Under the pieces are notes generated by a model. The model was not told the DNA's origin. It did no database searches and saw nothing but the letters and a program-made list of their open reading frames with translations. The position numbers and the translations under genes are program-made. Positions 22,798-33,544 of a DNA stretch of 64,000 nucleotides are shown here, piece after piece. This stretch comes from Schistocephalus solidus (lineage: Eukaryota; Platyhelminthes; Cestoda; Diphyllobothriidea; Diphyllobothriidae), in NCBI GenBank assembly GCA_017591395.1, contig WEDG01000213.1:82815-146814 (forward strand), written 5' to 3'. Within the stretch, counting starts at the first letter, position 1. The number at the start of each line of letters is the position of its first letter.

Positions 22798-23040
22798 GGT
22801 GAGATAGTGTGCCACACTTGTCATGTAACTGCCGACCGGTGTCTCCTCTTTCCTCCGTGTGCGTCGACTGCCGGCCCTGTTTCCCAAATAATGTCTTTGC
22901 TTCTAATTATATTTCTTGGGATGCCTATTTTCCAATTTATATATACATATAAGTCACACAGGGCCGGCAGTTGACGCACACGGAGGAAAGAGGAGACACC
23001 GGTCGGCAGTTACATGACAAGCGTGGCACACTATGTCACC
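22798..23040. repeat. Inverted repeat with about 83-bp arms
   Basis: The left arm (22798-22880, GGTGAGATAGTGTGCC to GCCGGCCCTGT) is almost the exact reverse complement of the right arm (22958-23040). The 77-bp spacer contains a second copy of the PLE end (TTTCCCAAATAAT...GGGATGCCTATTTT). The arms interrupt the PLE terminus. Confidence 0.85.
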
Positions 23041-23345
23041 AACGCGCCCGCCAGGCCAAAGCCCCAAACCGGAGCAGCGACGGTAGAACAGTCGATCGTC
23101 TCACGAGGGGGAAACCGACACGCGCGCCCACGTAGCGGCACTCAGGACAGATGCAAAGGGTACACGTCATTCGAGCCCGCAATCGGTCGATATCGGCGAG
23201 AGCAGAACCAACCAACGTCCGACAGACAAGCCAACGCACATGCGTTGAGCACGAAGATAAAACGAGGTAGAAAACGTCAAGGCTCACGGGAAGATTAAGC
23301 CAGCTACTCTGATGATGGAAACGCGAGTTTTCGAAACGTCATGAT
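23041..23345. repeat. GC-rich segment attached to the PLE, ending in a CTGATGA...GAAACGTC motif
   Basis: It is continuous with the inverted repeat and compositionally unlike the flanks. It ends with CTGATGA (23309-23315), a short GGAAA/TTTTC hairpin and GAAACGTC (23333-23340). It is likely part of the PLE flanking repeat, with no coding assignment. Confidence 0.4.
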
Positions 23346-24408
23346 CCATGAACGCGAATTCTCTTCCTTGTATTCTTCGGGGGATGAAGAACAGACATTT
23401 TGCCGTCAGCTTGCATGCGTAATGCCTTTGCTTTTCCCCATTAATAAGACAAGCCCCACCTCATGTAGACATCCTTTAGCTACAGAATATAGGTGTTGGT
23501 CTAGGTTTGAGGCAGTAATGACATCCATGGGCTGTCAGGTATAAACGAAAACTGTTATCTTGACAGCGCAACGGCGAATACAACTTGGAGTGATTTATAG
23601 TGAGGAGAGAATAGAACCCTGAAAGACGAAGTCCTATAGCATAGTTGAGAGCTACGCGGTGAATCCAGCGATAACCAGGTAAAAACACATTTGCGAACTA
23701 CACCGTATTAGTGCCGCAGGGTGATGGTTGGCGGTCGGACTACAAAAGCATCGTCCTCAATCTCCAAAGACCTGTTGGTTCTATTGCCTATTGTGAACAT
23801 CATAAAAACTTTTGGTTTATTTGTACGCGTTTGGAAATGGAAACATATCTACGCAGTTGCTACAGCTAGAATAAGAGAACTGTTTTAGTTAACGGTCCCA
23901 ATACTAAAGTGTCACCTTGATAGCAAAGGGTTCAAGCTAATGCCTAAAATTGGTGTTAATCAGAAGTTTTCCCAAGTATTACAAACACTAAGAATCTAGC
24001 GGAATGCCCGGTCGACTGAAGGTTGCGCGCGAGTCAGCAACTTATGCAGTTCATCTTAGTTTGCGATTATGAGTGCAGAACAAGACGGAACACTAAAGGT
24101 TCAGGTGAACCACTGCTTGAAATTCATCTCTTGAGTGACGTAGAAATGTTTCCTTTCAAGTGCGATATATGGTTAAATTTGTCAATGACTGTTCTACAGT
24201 GCACGCAGTGTAAGTCACATTGCTTTATCGAAACGATAAAGGGTGGTACAGGGTTGAAAACTGGTTTTCCATAGTCCAGTAAGGCTTTAGAGCATTTTGA
24301 CCTATATAGGTCGGTGTGCGTCGGTACAGAAGATGAGAAGCTCGTAGTGTGTAATGCTACCGACACTAACCTAGATGTACAATCTATTCTTAGTAAAAGT
24401 TTCCTTAC

Positions 24409-24539
24409 CATGACACATCCCGTAAGGACTTTGGGACCGCGGCGGCATAGATAGAGAGGTCACCATAAAGATAAATTGTTATAGTCACATAGAAAACAGC
24501 GGTCCACGCTTTGCCAGCCACTTTGGACACGATTTCACC
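24409..24539 (-). CDS. TMEM104: TMEM104 homologue, exon 5
   Basis: It encodes GEIVSKVAGKAWTAVF then YVTITIYLYGDLSIYAAAVP and KSLRDVS, with the highly characteristic I-Y-L-Y-G-D-L-x-I-Y-A-A-A-V-P block. The upstream intron (24540-24570) is 31 bp. The exon is 131 nt, phase 2, with donor TG|GTAAGG. The next exon should carry the extracellular loop up to the helix that starts at 11257, but no convincing match was found. Confidence 0.85.
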
Positions 24540-24570
24540 CTAAACGTCACATAAGTAGATAAGGAAATAC

Positions 24571-24699
24571 CAACTCAAACTTTCGCGAGACTTCAAAATT
24601 TTCTGGAAACTCGTCAGTTTCTGCGCTTTCGGCAAGCTCTTGGGGAGCAGTACTGACCGACGAACTTGATGACTGCTGCTTCGTTTCATTGTGCACAGA
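24571..24699 (-). CDS. TMEM104: TMEM104 homologue, exon 4
   Basis: Forty-three codons form a hydrophilic Ser/Glu-rich loop that ends FEVSRKFEL, corresponding to the cytosolic loop before helix 3 in TMEM104. The upstream intron (24700-24742) is 43 bp. An earlier AG would bring in an in-frame TAA, which supports this acceptor. The donor is TTG|GTATTT. Confidence 0.8.
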
Positions 24700-24742
24700 C
24701 TAAAATTTTACTAAAGTGACATATTCTGAATGTAAAACAAAC

Positions 24743-24812
24743 CTTCGTATTAAGCCGCGAAATGGCATTGAGGATCGACATGGCCTCCACAATAAAGGTC
24801 GCAGGAATGAAG
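24743..24812 (-). CDS. TMEM104: TMEM104 homologue, exon 3
   Basis: It completes a Ser codon across the splice and encodes FIPATFIVEAMSILNAISRL then NTK, matching the family's S-F-x-T-T-F-V-I-E-A-M block. The intron upstream (24813-24845) is only 33 bp and is GC...AG. The exon is 70 nt and ends in phase 0 at AAG|GTTTGT. Confidence 0.85.
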
Positions 24813-24845
24813 CTATAGAGTCTCGTTTAGCAAATGAACACTTGC

Positions 24846-24967
24846 CTCATCACTGAGATGATTACTAAAAGTATCGTTCCCAGAAGCCAGCCAGCATCGT
24901 GAAATGCTTTAGGAAGAGCAAGAGCTCCAGTGCCGAGAATAAGATTGAAGAGAAAAATAAAGCCCAC
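24846..24967 (-). CDS. TMEM104: TMEM104 homologue, exon 2
   Basis: It encodes VGFIFLFNLILGTGALALPK and AFHDAGWLLGTILLVIISVM, the first transmembrane helix with the family's N-L-I-x-G-T-G-A-L block and most of helix 2. The intron upstream (24968-25007) is 40 bp, GT...AG. The exon is 122 nt and ends in phase 2 at AG|GCAAGT, a GC-type donor. Confidence 0.85.
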
Positions 24968-25007
24968 CTTGACGTATTACAAGAAATAATTTTAAGTTAT
25001 TACTAAC

Positions 25008-25049
25008 CGGACGCGAGTATGATGGACCCACGACGGTGGAAGCAGTCAT
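25008..25049 (-). CDS. TMEM104: TMEM104 homologue, exon 1 (start exon)
   Basis: The ATG at 25047-25049 opens 14 codons (MTASTVVGPSYSRP) that end at CCG|GTTAGT. Spliced to exon 2 they place the first helix about 15 residues from the N-terminus, as in animal TMEM104. A TGA lies in frame 24 bases upstream, so this is the first possible Met unless an upstream exon exists. Confidence 0.7.
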
Positions 25050-26295
25050 TTCTGAGGATAACAGCCTAAATCAAGAAGGCAAAGCAATTTAAAACCCAAA
25101 TATGAATCACAATGAACGTAACAGCGGACTCAAGGCATACGAACGTCTGGAAAATCGTGTAATTTAGGTTTTAATGCGGAGGTTCAGTTATAACGGACAT
25201 CAGAATTTAAGGAAACCTAGTTAGGAGGTGTCAGCTTGATAGTTTTTCGATCGTCAAATGGTAAAATTCGTATATGTGCTTAAGAGGGAAGTAAAAAAAG
25301 TAAAAGTGAATCATTTCAGACAGAGAAGCAGTTTTAGAATAGGTAGTGTTGATCAGCAGAGAGTATTTAAAGGAACGAAATTAAATAAATTTGAGTAAAG
25401 TTTAGAAACTTAGCATCCTAATCCGAGCTTTAAAGCAAAAAACGACTGCTTGACAAATATAAGATCTGATAGACCTATAAAGTAAGTGGAAATTAATTTA
25501 ATTACTTTCCTCTGACAACTGCAAAAAAACTATCCACTTTTCCTGTGCGTTTGTAGACAGTAGTATGCCGAATTCACAACCAACTAGGCACCCTCAACGA
25601 CAGTGTAGATCGGCAACTGATACTGCCATCTCAGAACACGAGGCGGCCGGTCATGGCTTATCATCGCCGGTAAGTTAGACAAATGGAATGCTAGTCAAAA
25701 TATTAGGAAACATTGGTAACAACGATGATGGAAACAATTCCTTCGACACACTTCCTTTGGGAGACTAACTGCGTGTCGATGGTAAGACGTTATGTTAATT
25801 CGAAGTTTTCATTAGACACTTAATGTGCGCTTGGCTAGAAGGGAGAGGGCTGTCGTTTTGCTGTACCAAGGTACGGCCAAAACCAAGCTGTTATCTTACA
25901 GAGCATATACCGATCGCTCAGTGGGTAAAAAGAATCCGCAGTTAACCAACGGCCCACAACGAATGCCACTGTAACCAGTCGGCTGCCCGTCACTCCAGTA
26001 CACCGGTCGATAGGGTCACATACTGAATTTTGGGCAAGTAACGAAAGACTATAGGACTCTAATTACAGAATTCAACTGATAGATTACGCAAGTTATCCTT
26101 ATAAATTGTATTAGGTCTCCCTCCTTACGTGTCTTGGCGGACAAACGATTGAAAATTATGTCAAGCGCGTGTTTTATGCCTTAGTAATGGACGACGTCAA
26201 GGGTAGAAAATGAGGGAGGGGCCTTCAGCATCAAACATTTATGAAAATATCACGGGTTTGTCAGTCACTGCTCTATATTACACAAGTATTTGCAG
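25050..26295. other. Region upstream of TMEM104, no recognised gene
   Basis: Nothing coding was recognised. The TMEM104 promoter should lie at its left end, but no clear core element was seen. Confidence 0.4.
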
Positions 26296-26504
26296 CCTCA
26301 AATACAGATGGGAACGTTACTTTTGCTGACCTCCAGTCAGCTTTAACAAGGCAAATCAAACGGTCGCTGGACACGCTCGCCAAACGGGTAAAAAACAAAA
26401 TCACTATAGAAACCGCTGGTGAGTGTACCTAATACACTAATTCATAATCTTTTCACCTGCAGATTAAATACCGTATCGTCGTCCAAGTACCCATTGGAGG
26501 CTGA
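26296..26504 (+). CDS. Possible Tctex-type dynein light chain exon pair
   Basis: Exon A (26296-26387) follows the acceptor ATTTGCAG and encodes FADLQSALTRQIKRSLDTLA plus KR. A 75-bp GT...AG intron (26388-26462, CACCTGCAG acceptor) leads in frame to IKYRIVVQVPIGG and then TGA at 26502-26504. The helix followed by (R/K)YK-I-V-V-x-V-x-I-G resembles the core of Tctex1-family light chains, which bind the dynein intermediate chain. The family usually continues for about 40 more residues, so this is a truncated pseudogene, a mis-spliced model or a chance resemblance. Confidence 0.3.
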
Positions 26505-27789
26505 ACTATCGTCGCCAATGGATTGCAAAGTAAGCAGTGGCACATTTGTACCTGACAATGTACATATCCCTTTTTATTTTTGTTACAATACAAATTTTAG
26601 TATTTCAAACGCTTTACAATTAAGCCCTTGTATATCTACAATTATACATAGTTATCTACCAAATATATAAGTGTAAAAATCAGGACGCGTACAGATAATC
26701 GAGTTGTTAAAAGTAACAGATTCGTCGTGGGTTTCAACATATTAGAGCGGAAAAACGCAACATAAAATAGCTATTTACTTAAGTAAACGAATCAAGAGTA
26801 ATGCTCCCCGCCAGCACCCACCCCGCCGTACCCCTTCATAGAGCTGTATGCTCGCTGTCGCTATCTCGAAAATTCGATATCACCTCGATATACACCCACC
26901 AGACAAAAGCGCCAGAGGCAAAAATCTATATCCACTCGCCATTGGGGTGATATATTCTTGCTATAAGGTCTCAATTAATTCATTTATTTTTGGGGAGCGA
27001 GGTGAAAAGAGTAAAATGTCATTGACTTACTCGTTGCTTAGACATGACTTGACATCTCAAAAGTTAGTAATAAAAATTAACCCTATGCATCCTACTGAAA
27101 ATCTTTAAAGGATAAACTATGAACTCTCTGTGCAAACGTCATAACGGATACGTAACGTTTGCACAGAATGTTCGCTCAGTCTCAATAACTGGAAACACAA
27201 ATAACAATTATGAATCCTCCATGATAGACCCCAAATTCAGTTACAGCATTTCTGATATGCAGCACAAATAATAAAGTCTTATTTGTGGCGTCGAAATCAG
27301 AAAACAAAAAGACGCGGCAATTATCCGCCATTTGGTTGTACGCCATCTGTATCATTGTAGAATAACAATTCAACTAAAGTGATCATTAAATGCAATATTG
27401 TTAGAAAATGTACCCTGTAAGTTTTGATGGATATGGATTAACTCACCATTGCCTACAAAAATCTGAAAGTTAGCAACAACCAATAGCGAATTTTTCTCTA
27501 CGGTCTTCAGGCTAATCTGTCCATAATAATCCACGATGCCCATTGCAATCAAAAAGAGATCAGCGCTTTCTGTCTCCAAATAGTGGATTGAAATTATGCG
27601 CTATTTGGCTAAATAACTCTATTGCAAGGAAAATAATAAGTAGTTCTTTCAGAGAATTTTGCAGCCCAGCACAGAATGCCCAAGGCAAACCCAAAATATG
27701 ATCAATATGAACGAACGGCACCAAATGAAACCGTAGAATACTGCCCTGGTTCGCTTCTATGGTAAGCCAAGGATTCCTTAGCCAAATGT
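26505..27789. other. No recognised gene
   Basis: Minus-strand frames at 27182-27373 and 27370-27579 are open and fairly protein-like but match nothing I recognise. Confidence 0.35.
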
Positions 27790-29130
27790 TTCACTGTGAT
27801 CAGTCGTCGCCCTAAAGGGCAGCCCCACATATAATCTGACAAAACGGATGTACTCGAAACTGAAAACTCTCCAAACGATTCAATTGCCTCAGTCCGTTCA
27901 GCCTCCCAATTCCTTGCAGGCCTTCATGGTCTAAGGATTTAATCGGACGAAATGATTGTCTCTTTTGACGTGGAATTATTATTCACATTCAGCCCGTCAC
28001 ATTTATGGCAAAATGTCCTGTGCAGGAAATTTGAGGAGTCATACGACAAAACCCACAATTCACTCAAACTTAAAAACCTTATGAGGATATTTGATTTTTT
28101 CAAAAGACTTACGTAACCTTTGTCAGATAACCCAATGAATAGATCGATTGAACTTTGATGGGCTCCGCAACTCTGGTTTAGTGGCAGAATTGGTCCTTTA
28201 AGTGCTGAAATCTTCACCTTCATCCAACAACAGCCTCACTATTGGCACCATTACCAGGACGACACGTTTGTTATTGTCAAATGGAATATGGTGAAGCATT
28301 TCTATGATCAATTCAACTCGATTTTCCCAGATATAGAATTGAAGAGAGAAGAGGAGAAAGAGCCGCAGCTGCCCCTCCCTGATCTGCTCGACAGGCGAGG
28401 TCCAAACGATGAAATTGAAACAACTCTCAACAGGAAGTGACGAATATGACGCAACTTCTGACTTTTGACAGTTACCATCCAGTGGCTCACAAACGTAGCT
28501 GTATGAGAAAACTTTTCAAACGCATCCAGGGGCATTGCAGCAACCCAGCAGAAACACACGTGTGACCGGGTACCTCCGTGACCAGTTTATGTTGAATGGC
28601 TAAACGAAGGCGTTCATAAGCCAATGGCTACCTTTTCACCACCGGATTATCCAAACAAAACAGCATCTATGGTATGGTATGTGCTACCATACCTCAAGGA
28701 CGTGTCAGAAGCGACCGAATGCATTGCTGTGAAAGTAGGTGTTAGAATTGCGCGCTGGCCAATAGGTACCATGCTCAGCAGGGTCATAGAAATCAAGGAA
28801 AAATTAAATCTTAGTAATCAGTCGGATGTAGTGTATCGCAAACCATGCTATAACTGTTTCCGTAACTACATAGGATTGATAAAACGTATGCTTGAATCGT
28901 GCATACACGAGTATAAGCGGACTGTGAGATTGGGTGAATTCTTATCACAAGTGGCTTTTAACACGTAAGAAATGGGTCATGAGTTCGACTTCGCAACCAC
29001 GAAGATAATCTCCAATCCCAGAAACAAGACGAGCCGATAATTGATTTAAGCGTCGGCCTTCGACGAAAAAACTCGGTCGATCGATTTATTAATCTGGCAC
29101 CGGCATGCAGAGCCCTGCGCAGTCACACCC
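27790..29130 (+). pseudogene. Penelope-like element with RT and GIY-YIG relics
   Basis: Scattered plus frames give, in order, a K-G-S-P-T-Y-N-L-T-K-R block near 27815, DEMIVSFDVELLFTF near 27945, YDKTHNSLKLKNLMRIFDFF near 28040, HYQDDTFVIVK near 28245 (catalytic DD), an SH-K-R relic, then the better preserved VLPYLKDVSEAT (28680-28716), SNQSDVVYRKPCYNCFRNYI with a damaged GIY-YIG core, and IHEYKRTVRLGEFLSQVAFN. It differs enough from the copies at 4-5 kb and 22 kb to be another lineage. Many stops make it dead. Confidence 0.8.
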
Positions 29131-30099
29131 GGACTGGTGGAACTGGTGTCTAATTGGCCTCTACCACCTATAACTGTTGTTTGATTTATTGCTACCTTTA
29201 TTTCTGATGATGGATTCCAGTAAGAATTTGATAGCTCAGACAAAAAAGTCCGAATTCCGGTGAGTGAACTACCTTCTTCTTCTTAACTCAATCTCTTTTA
29301 GCCATTTGCAGTGGTTAATTTTCATTTATCGGCCACAATCGGGTGGACGTGAACTCACCCGCGCAGCAGGCTTTTTTAATTATCGTCCGTTCAGAACTTT
29401 TTAATCTAGCCAGTGACATACTGCCATCCGCCGTAACTGATACCTGAGAGGGCTTCGTTACTAGCGTTCTTGTATTTTTTAGAATAAATATTTGGTAAAC
29501 ACCGGCAAGGCAATGTCTAAACAAACATTAGTATCGAAATAAAATTATGACAATGCGTGCAGATAAAAGGTACAAATACTTAATAATGTAGGCAGAAATT
29601 GTCCTATTAGTTTAACAGTTAGCGATGTTTTGAAATTAATAGTGAACTAGAAAATAGGCAGTTAAAAAAGCTCCTACCTTGAAAATGGAGGTAGAGTTCA
29701 ATAGGCCTGCAGTATCGAAAAGATGAGATAATGAAACGTCGATATGGTTCATTCTTGATCACTATGGCATAGGAAAGAAAATCTCGTGAAAAGCCGTCAG
29801 TGAACTTGGGGCCTTAGCATCTTAGGATCCAGAATTGAATTCTGATGATGGTTAGTATCCAAAGAATTGGCAGAAATTTTGACTATGTACGTCCGAATGA
29901 CTACATCTTTTGAATGACTGGTGATATAAGGAGATATCATGGTTCATAGGGGGACTTAGGGTAGAGAAAATATAATTTCAAGAAGGCTACTTAAATTCCC
30001 GATGGTCCCTTCTCCGAGTTATGGAGAAAGCTGCTCGGAAAAGATAAGGATGCAGAAGGAGGTATGATAAGTGGTGAATTTCTAAGGTTAAAAGGAAGA
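29131..30099. other. No recognised gene
   Basis: AT-rich sequence with no recognised coding or repeat feature. Confidence 0.4.
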
Positions 30100-32580
30100 A
30101 TAACGGGGGTAATGACAGAAAGCTTGGAGAGATTTGAGCTATTATTATGTAAAAAAAGGAGACAAAAGCCTGCTTCCAGTGTCCTGACTCAAATAAGCTT
30201 CGTCATCTGGCATCTGGTCGAGTAGGAAGTACTTGAAAGAGTCGGATTCACGAGTTTTCTTTGTGAAATGTCTTTAGAAATTTTAAATTTTTGAACGGCA
30301 AGATTCATTCATTAAACCAGAGAAAGGACAGAAAAATTCAAGAATCGGAAGTACAAACATACGAAAAAGTCTTAATTCAATTTCAGGAAGGTAGAAATTA
30401 TAAGACATAAAGCCGCAAACAGAGCAGCTTTGGCCGTTATCATATTGGAATGAGGTGAAAGATCTAATTTATTTGTGACGCTTAAGCCCAAGTCGTTGAT
30501 GGAATAACATTCAGTCATAGGACAACCTTTAAACATGACTGGTTGCGACTGCCTTACAGGCCCAAAACTCATGTCGCGACACTGAGAAGGTAATAACTAC
30601 ATTAGCCATGTGCAGCTCCACACCGAAAGAGCATCTTATTCCGAATGCATTTGTTCTAGGCATCGTTCGACCGTAGAGTTAGAGATGGAATAAGCGCATT
30701 TAAGTTCATCAGCATAAATAAAGGAAAAACAATGTTAAGCTATCGATAAAATATCATTTATATAGATTAAGAAAAACAAGGACCTAACACGGTGTCTTGA
30801 AGGACACCACTCATAATCGGGGAAGCACATGAGTATGAGGACCACACTAAAACTTTTTGTTTTCGATCACATATGTAGGATCAAATAAAGTCAGTTAGTT
30901 GACTACGAAATCCTATAGCCTCTAGTTTAGCTGGAATTCGTCTGTGTGGCACTTTATCGTATGCCTTACTAAGATCAAAATAGATAACTACTACAGATAG
31001 ATGCTCATTACGAAGAGAGGTTAGTTGATTTAGAAAAAACATGTGGTAGGTTTGAAAAGAGTTGTCCTGCAAAAAACCATTTTGGGAGGAGTTGAGAATT
31101 TAATTACTTATTCAGAAATCCGTAAATTGTTTTGCAATTAGTTTTTCGAAGAGTTGAGCCAAAGAGGGCGTTTAATGAACACCGTGATAGACATGAATGT
31201 CAGAGTGCGAATCTGATTTAAACACTAGTATTATAATAGAAGTTTTCCAATAATCGGAAAAGAAACCGTTGTCGAGAAATACTGAGAATAATTTGCTTAG
31301 TAAAGGTGGAAAATCTCTTAACTTTTTAATAAGTGAGTTTGACATGTTATCAGTTGCAACCGAATGTAAATTTTTTAGATGAGCTATTTCTTTTTGAATA
31401 ATTGAAGGCGAGAAATTAATGGTTGTAAGAAGTGAATTTGAATTTAAATGCAGATGAATTGAGGGAGTGAGGCTATTTTCAATGGGAAAGTTGTTTGCTA
31501 AAAATAAATTAAAGAATTCTGCTTTGCCCAAATCCTCTGTAACGAAATTTTTCTTACAGTCATGTAAAGGTGGAGTATAATTCAGATTCTTAGTCGATAA
31601 CCGCACATGGAAGACTTGAGCAATAGATTTAGATGAATCGGCATCACTTACTGCCCGACACACCCTATGCCTATCTCGCGCGATCCTTATTTTCAATGCT
31701 AATTCAAATATTTGTGCAATCCTTAAGTGAACTGACAAAGAGATTTTAGACGGATCCTTAAGTTGCTAACGCAATTTTTTAAGTCTGTTTTGGATAAAAT
31801 GTGGAAAAGTAGAAGATTCTGTATTTGAATTGAAAATCTTAAGCGGGATAAAATCCTGGATTTTTTTTCTGTGAGGCTCTGCAATAGCTCATGGAAAAAG
31901 TTTGGATCGTTGATTTAAAATATGCTTTGCCAATCTAGAGTTCTTATGAACTTATTTATTAATTCATGGGTTGTGTTAGCAAAGTCGAGGTTTTGCATTG
32001 TACCACAGGCTTTGTAGAAAGGGAGACTGGAAAACAACCGTAAATTAGTACGTGATCACTTGTGAAAAGATCATGATGGAAATTCATAAAGAGAGGGTGG
32101 ACATCATTTGTAAAAAGTTAAATCTATAATGCTGTCATTTCTAGTCACTGAACTAACCAGTTGGGACAAGTTTGGAAAGTGAATAGTATCGAACAATTTC
32201 TGAAGTTTTGACGAAGAGGAATATTCTTGCCAGTCAATGTCTGGTAGATTAAAATTTCCAACGATTAATTTGACATCAAATTGAGTCTCTGCAACGTCTT
32301 TCAAATAGTTCACAGAGCTCGCTATAATTGCCAGAATAAAATGGAGGTTTATAGACACAGCCAATTACCTTTTTTTATTCTGCGGAAGGATGATTTAATT
32401 TAAGAAGGAAACCTCCGTCACGTTCTTCAGCGCGATCTTCTCGGTATAAATTGAAATTATCTATAGCAAGCGTCGAGTCAAAAATAAGAGAGTGAGCCCA
32501 GCATTCAGTGATGCACAGCACATCTGGATCCAGCTCAAAAGCTACTATTCTAAGCCCAGCCATTTATTTACAACTGCTAT
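30100..32580 (-). pseudogene. CR1/jockey-like LINE ORF2, decayed
   Basis: Reading downward: an endonuclease start (DPDVLCITECWAHSLIF, NLYREDRAEERDGGFLLKL; 32380-32563), then VKLIVGNFNLPDIDWQEYSS at about 32220-32280 and NDSIIDLTFYK; a linker; RT N-terminal sequence (31172-31738) with DYWKTSIIILVFKSD; the palm VVIYFDLSKAYDKVPHRR at 30960-31010; a damaged SGVLQ-TVLGP block near 30810; a YADD-like remnant near 30710; and C-terminal GCPMTECYSINDLGLSVTNK. Several frameshifts and stops. It is a different subfamily from the plus-strand CR1 at 6-9 kb. Confidence 0.75.
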
Positions 32581-33290
32581 CGCATTGAGTGAAACTAATC
32601 TGAGCGTATTCCTGAGCTGCAGGTTACGCTCATCAGTATTTATTTAAAGGAAGATTTTGTGGCGGAGAAGAAAACTGGAGAGAAGAAACAAAAGGTGCGA
32701 AACGAAATTGCCCTGATATACAACTTGTCGAAATGTTACTTCTATATTTTGGCGTGGGAAAGAAAGGGGTGGCATAGAAATGAGATTTTGGGGGAAGTTA
32801 GCATAAATTGGCGGAAAACGTGTATTTGAAATAGGAATAAATTATTTCAAAATTACTGTTTGCATAAAGGGAAGACTTAATTATGTGGGGATTTTAGATA
32901 CATTTTGGGTTGGGAAAAATGGTAAAGTAAGCGTTCGCATCCGTTTTAGATGCTGAGGTGTTAGCAAGTTTCCCATCAGTAATGAGTTTAGTGCTTTTGA
33001 CCCCTGGCTTAGCAAATAACTCCGATTTACTGGGTGTTTTTTTAGGTTTTCAAGATTTGACAGATATAGCAGGCGAGGTTTACTTGGGAGGGTAAGAAGT
33101 GGCGTTGAAACGATTTCACTCCAACTAGGAATACGGTGAACGGGTGAACAAGGTGAACGGTATACCAATTAACCCTTACAGAGTTCCGTCCTTTATGTCT
33201 CTTCACTGTTTGTTCATTTATAGCCCACCTCTTGCGCGCCGTCAATCTCCATAGAACACAGGAAAAACTTGAAACAAACTCCTCCACTCC
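32581..33290 (-). pseudogene. Possible 5' region/ORF1 remnant of the antisense LINE
   Basis: Two overlapping minus frames (32881-33168 and 33042-33287) precede the LINE endonuclease at the position where ORF1 or the 5' UTR would lie. No ORF1 motif such as an RRM or zinc knuckle was recognised, so the assignment is positional only. Confidence 0.25.
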
Positions 33291-33544
33291 GCGATTACTA
33301 CGGCTTTTTTAGGGGTCCATGCTTAGTCAAACGAGTGAAAAATTTGATAATAATTTATGTAATAAACCTGTTTCAAAGGAAAAGAAATTCAAAATTTGGA
33401 AATAAAACATTTATACCGTATAGGACTTGATTTTTCCTGTCAAGAATTTTAAGAGACAAGAATAATCTGCATCTGTGGACTTTCAACAGTTTTCATTTGA
33501 CAGAGGTAGAATCGGCTGTGGCTGATTCACATGATAATCCCATC

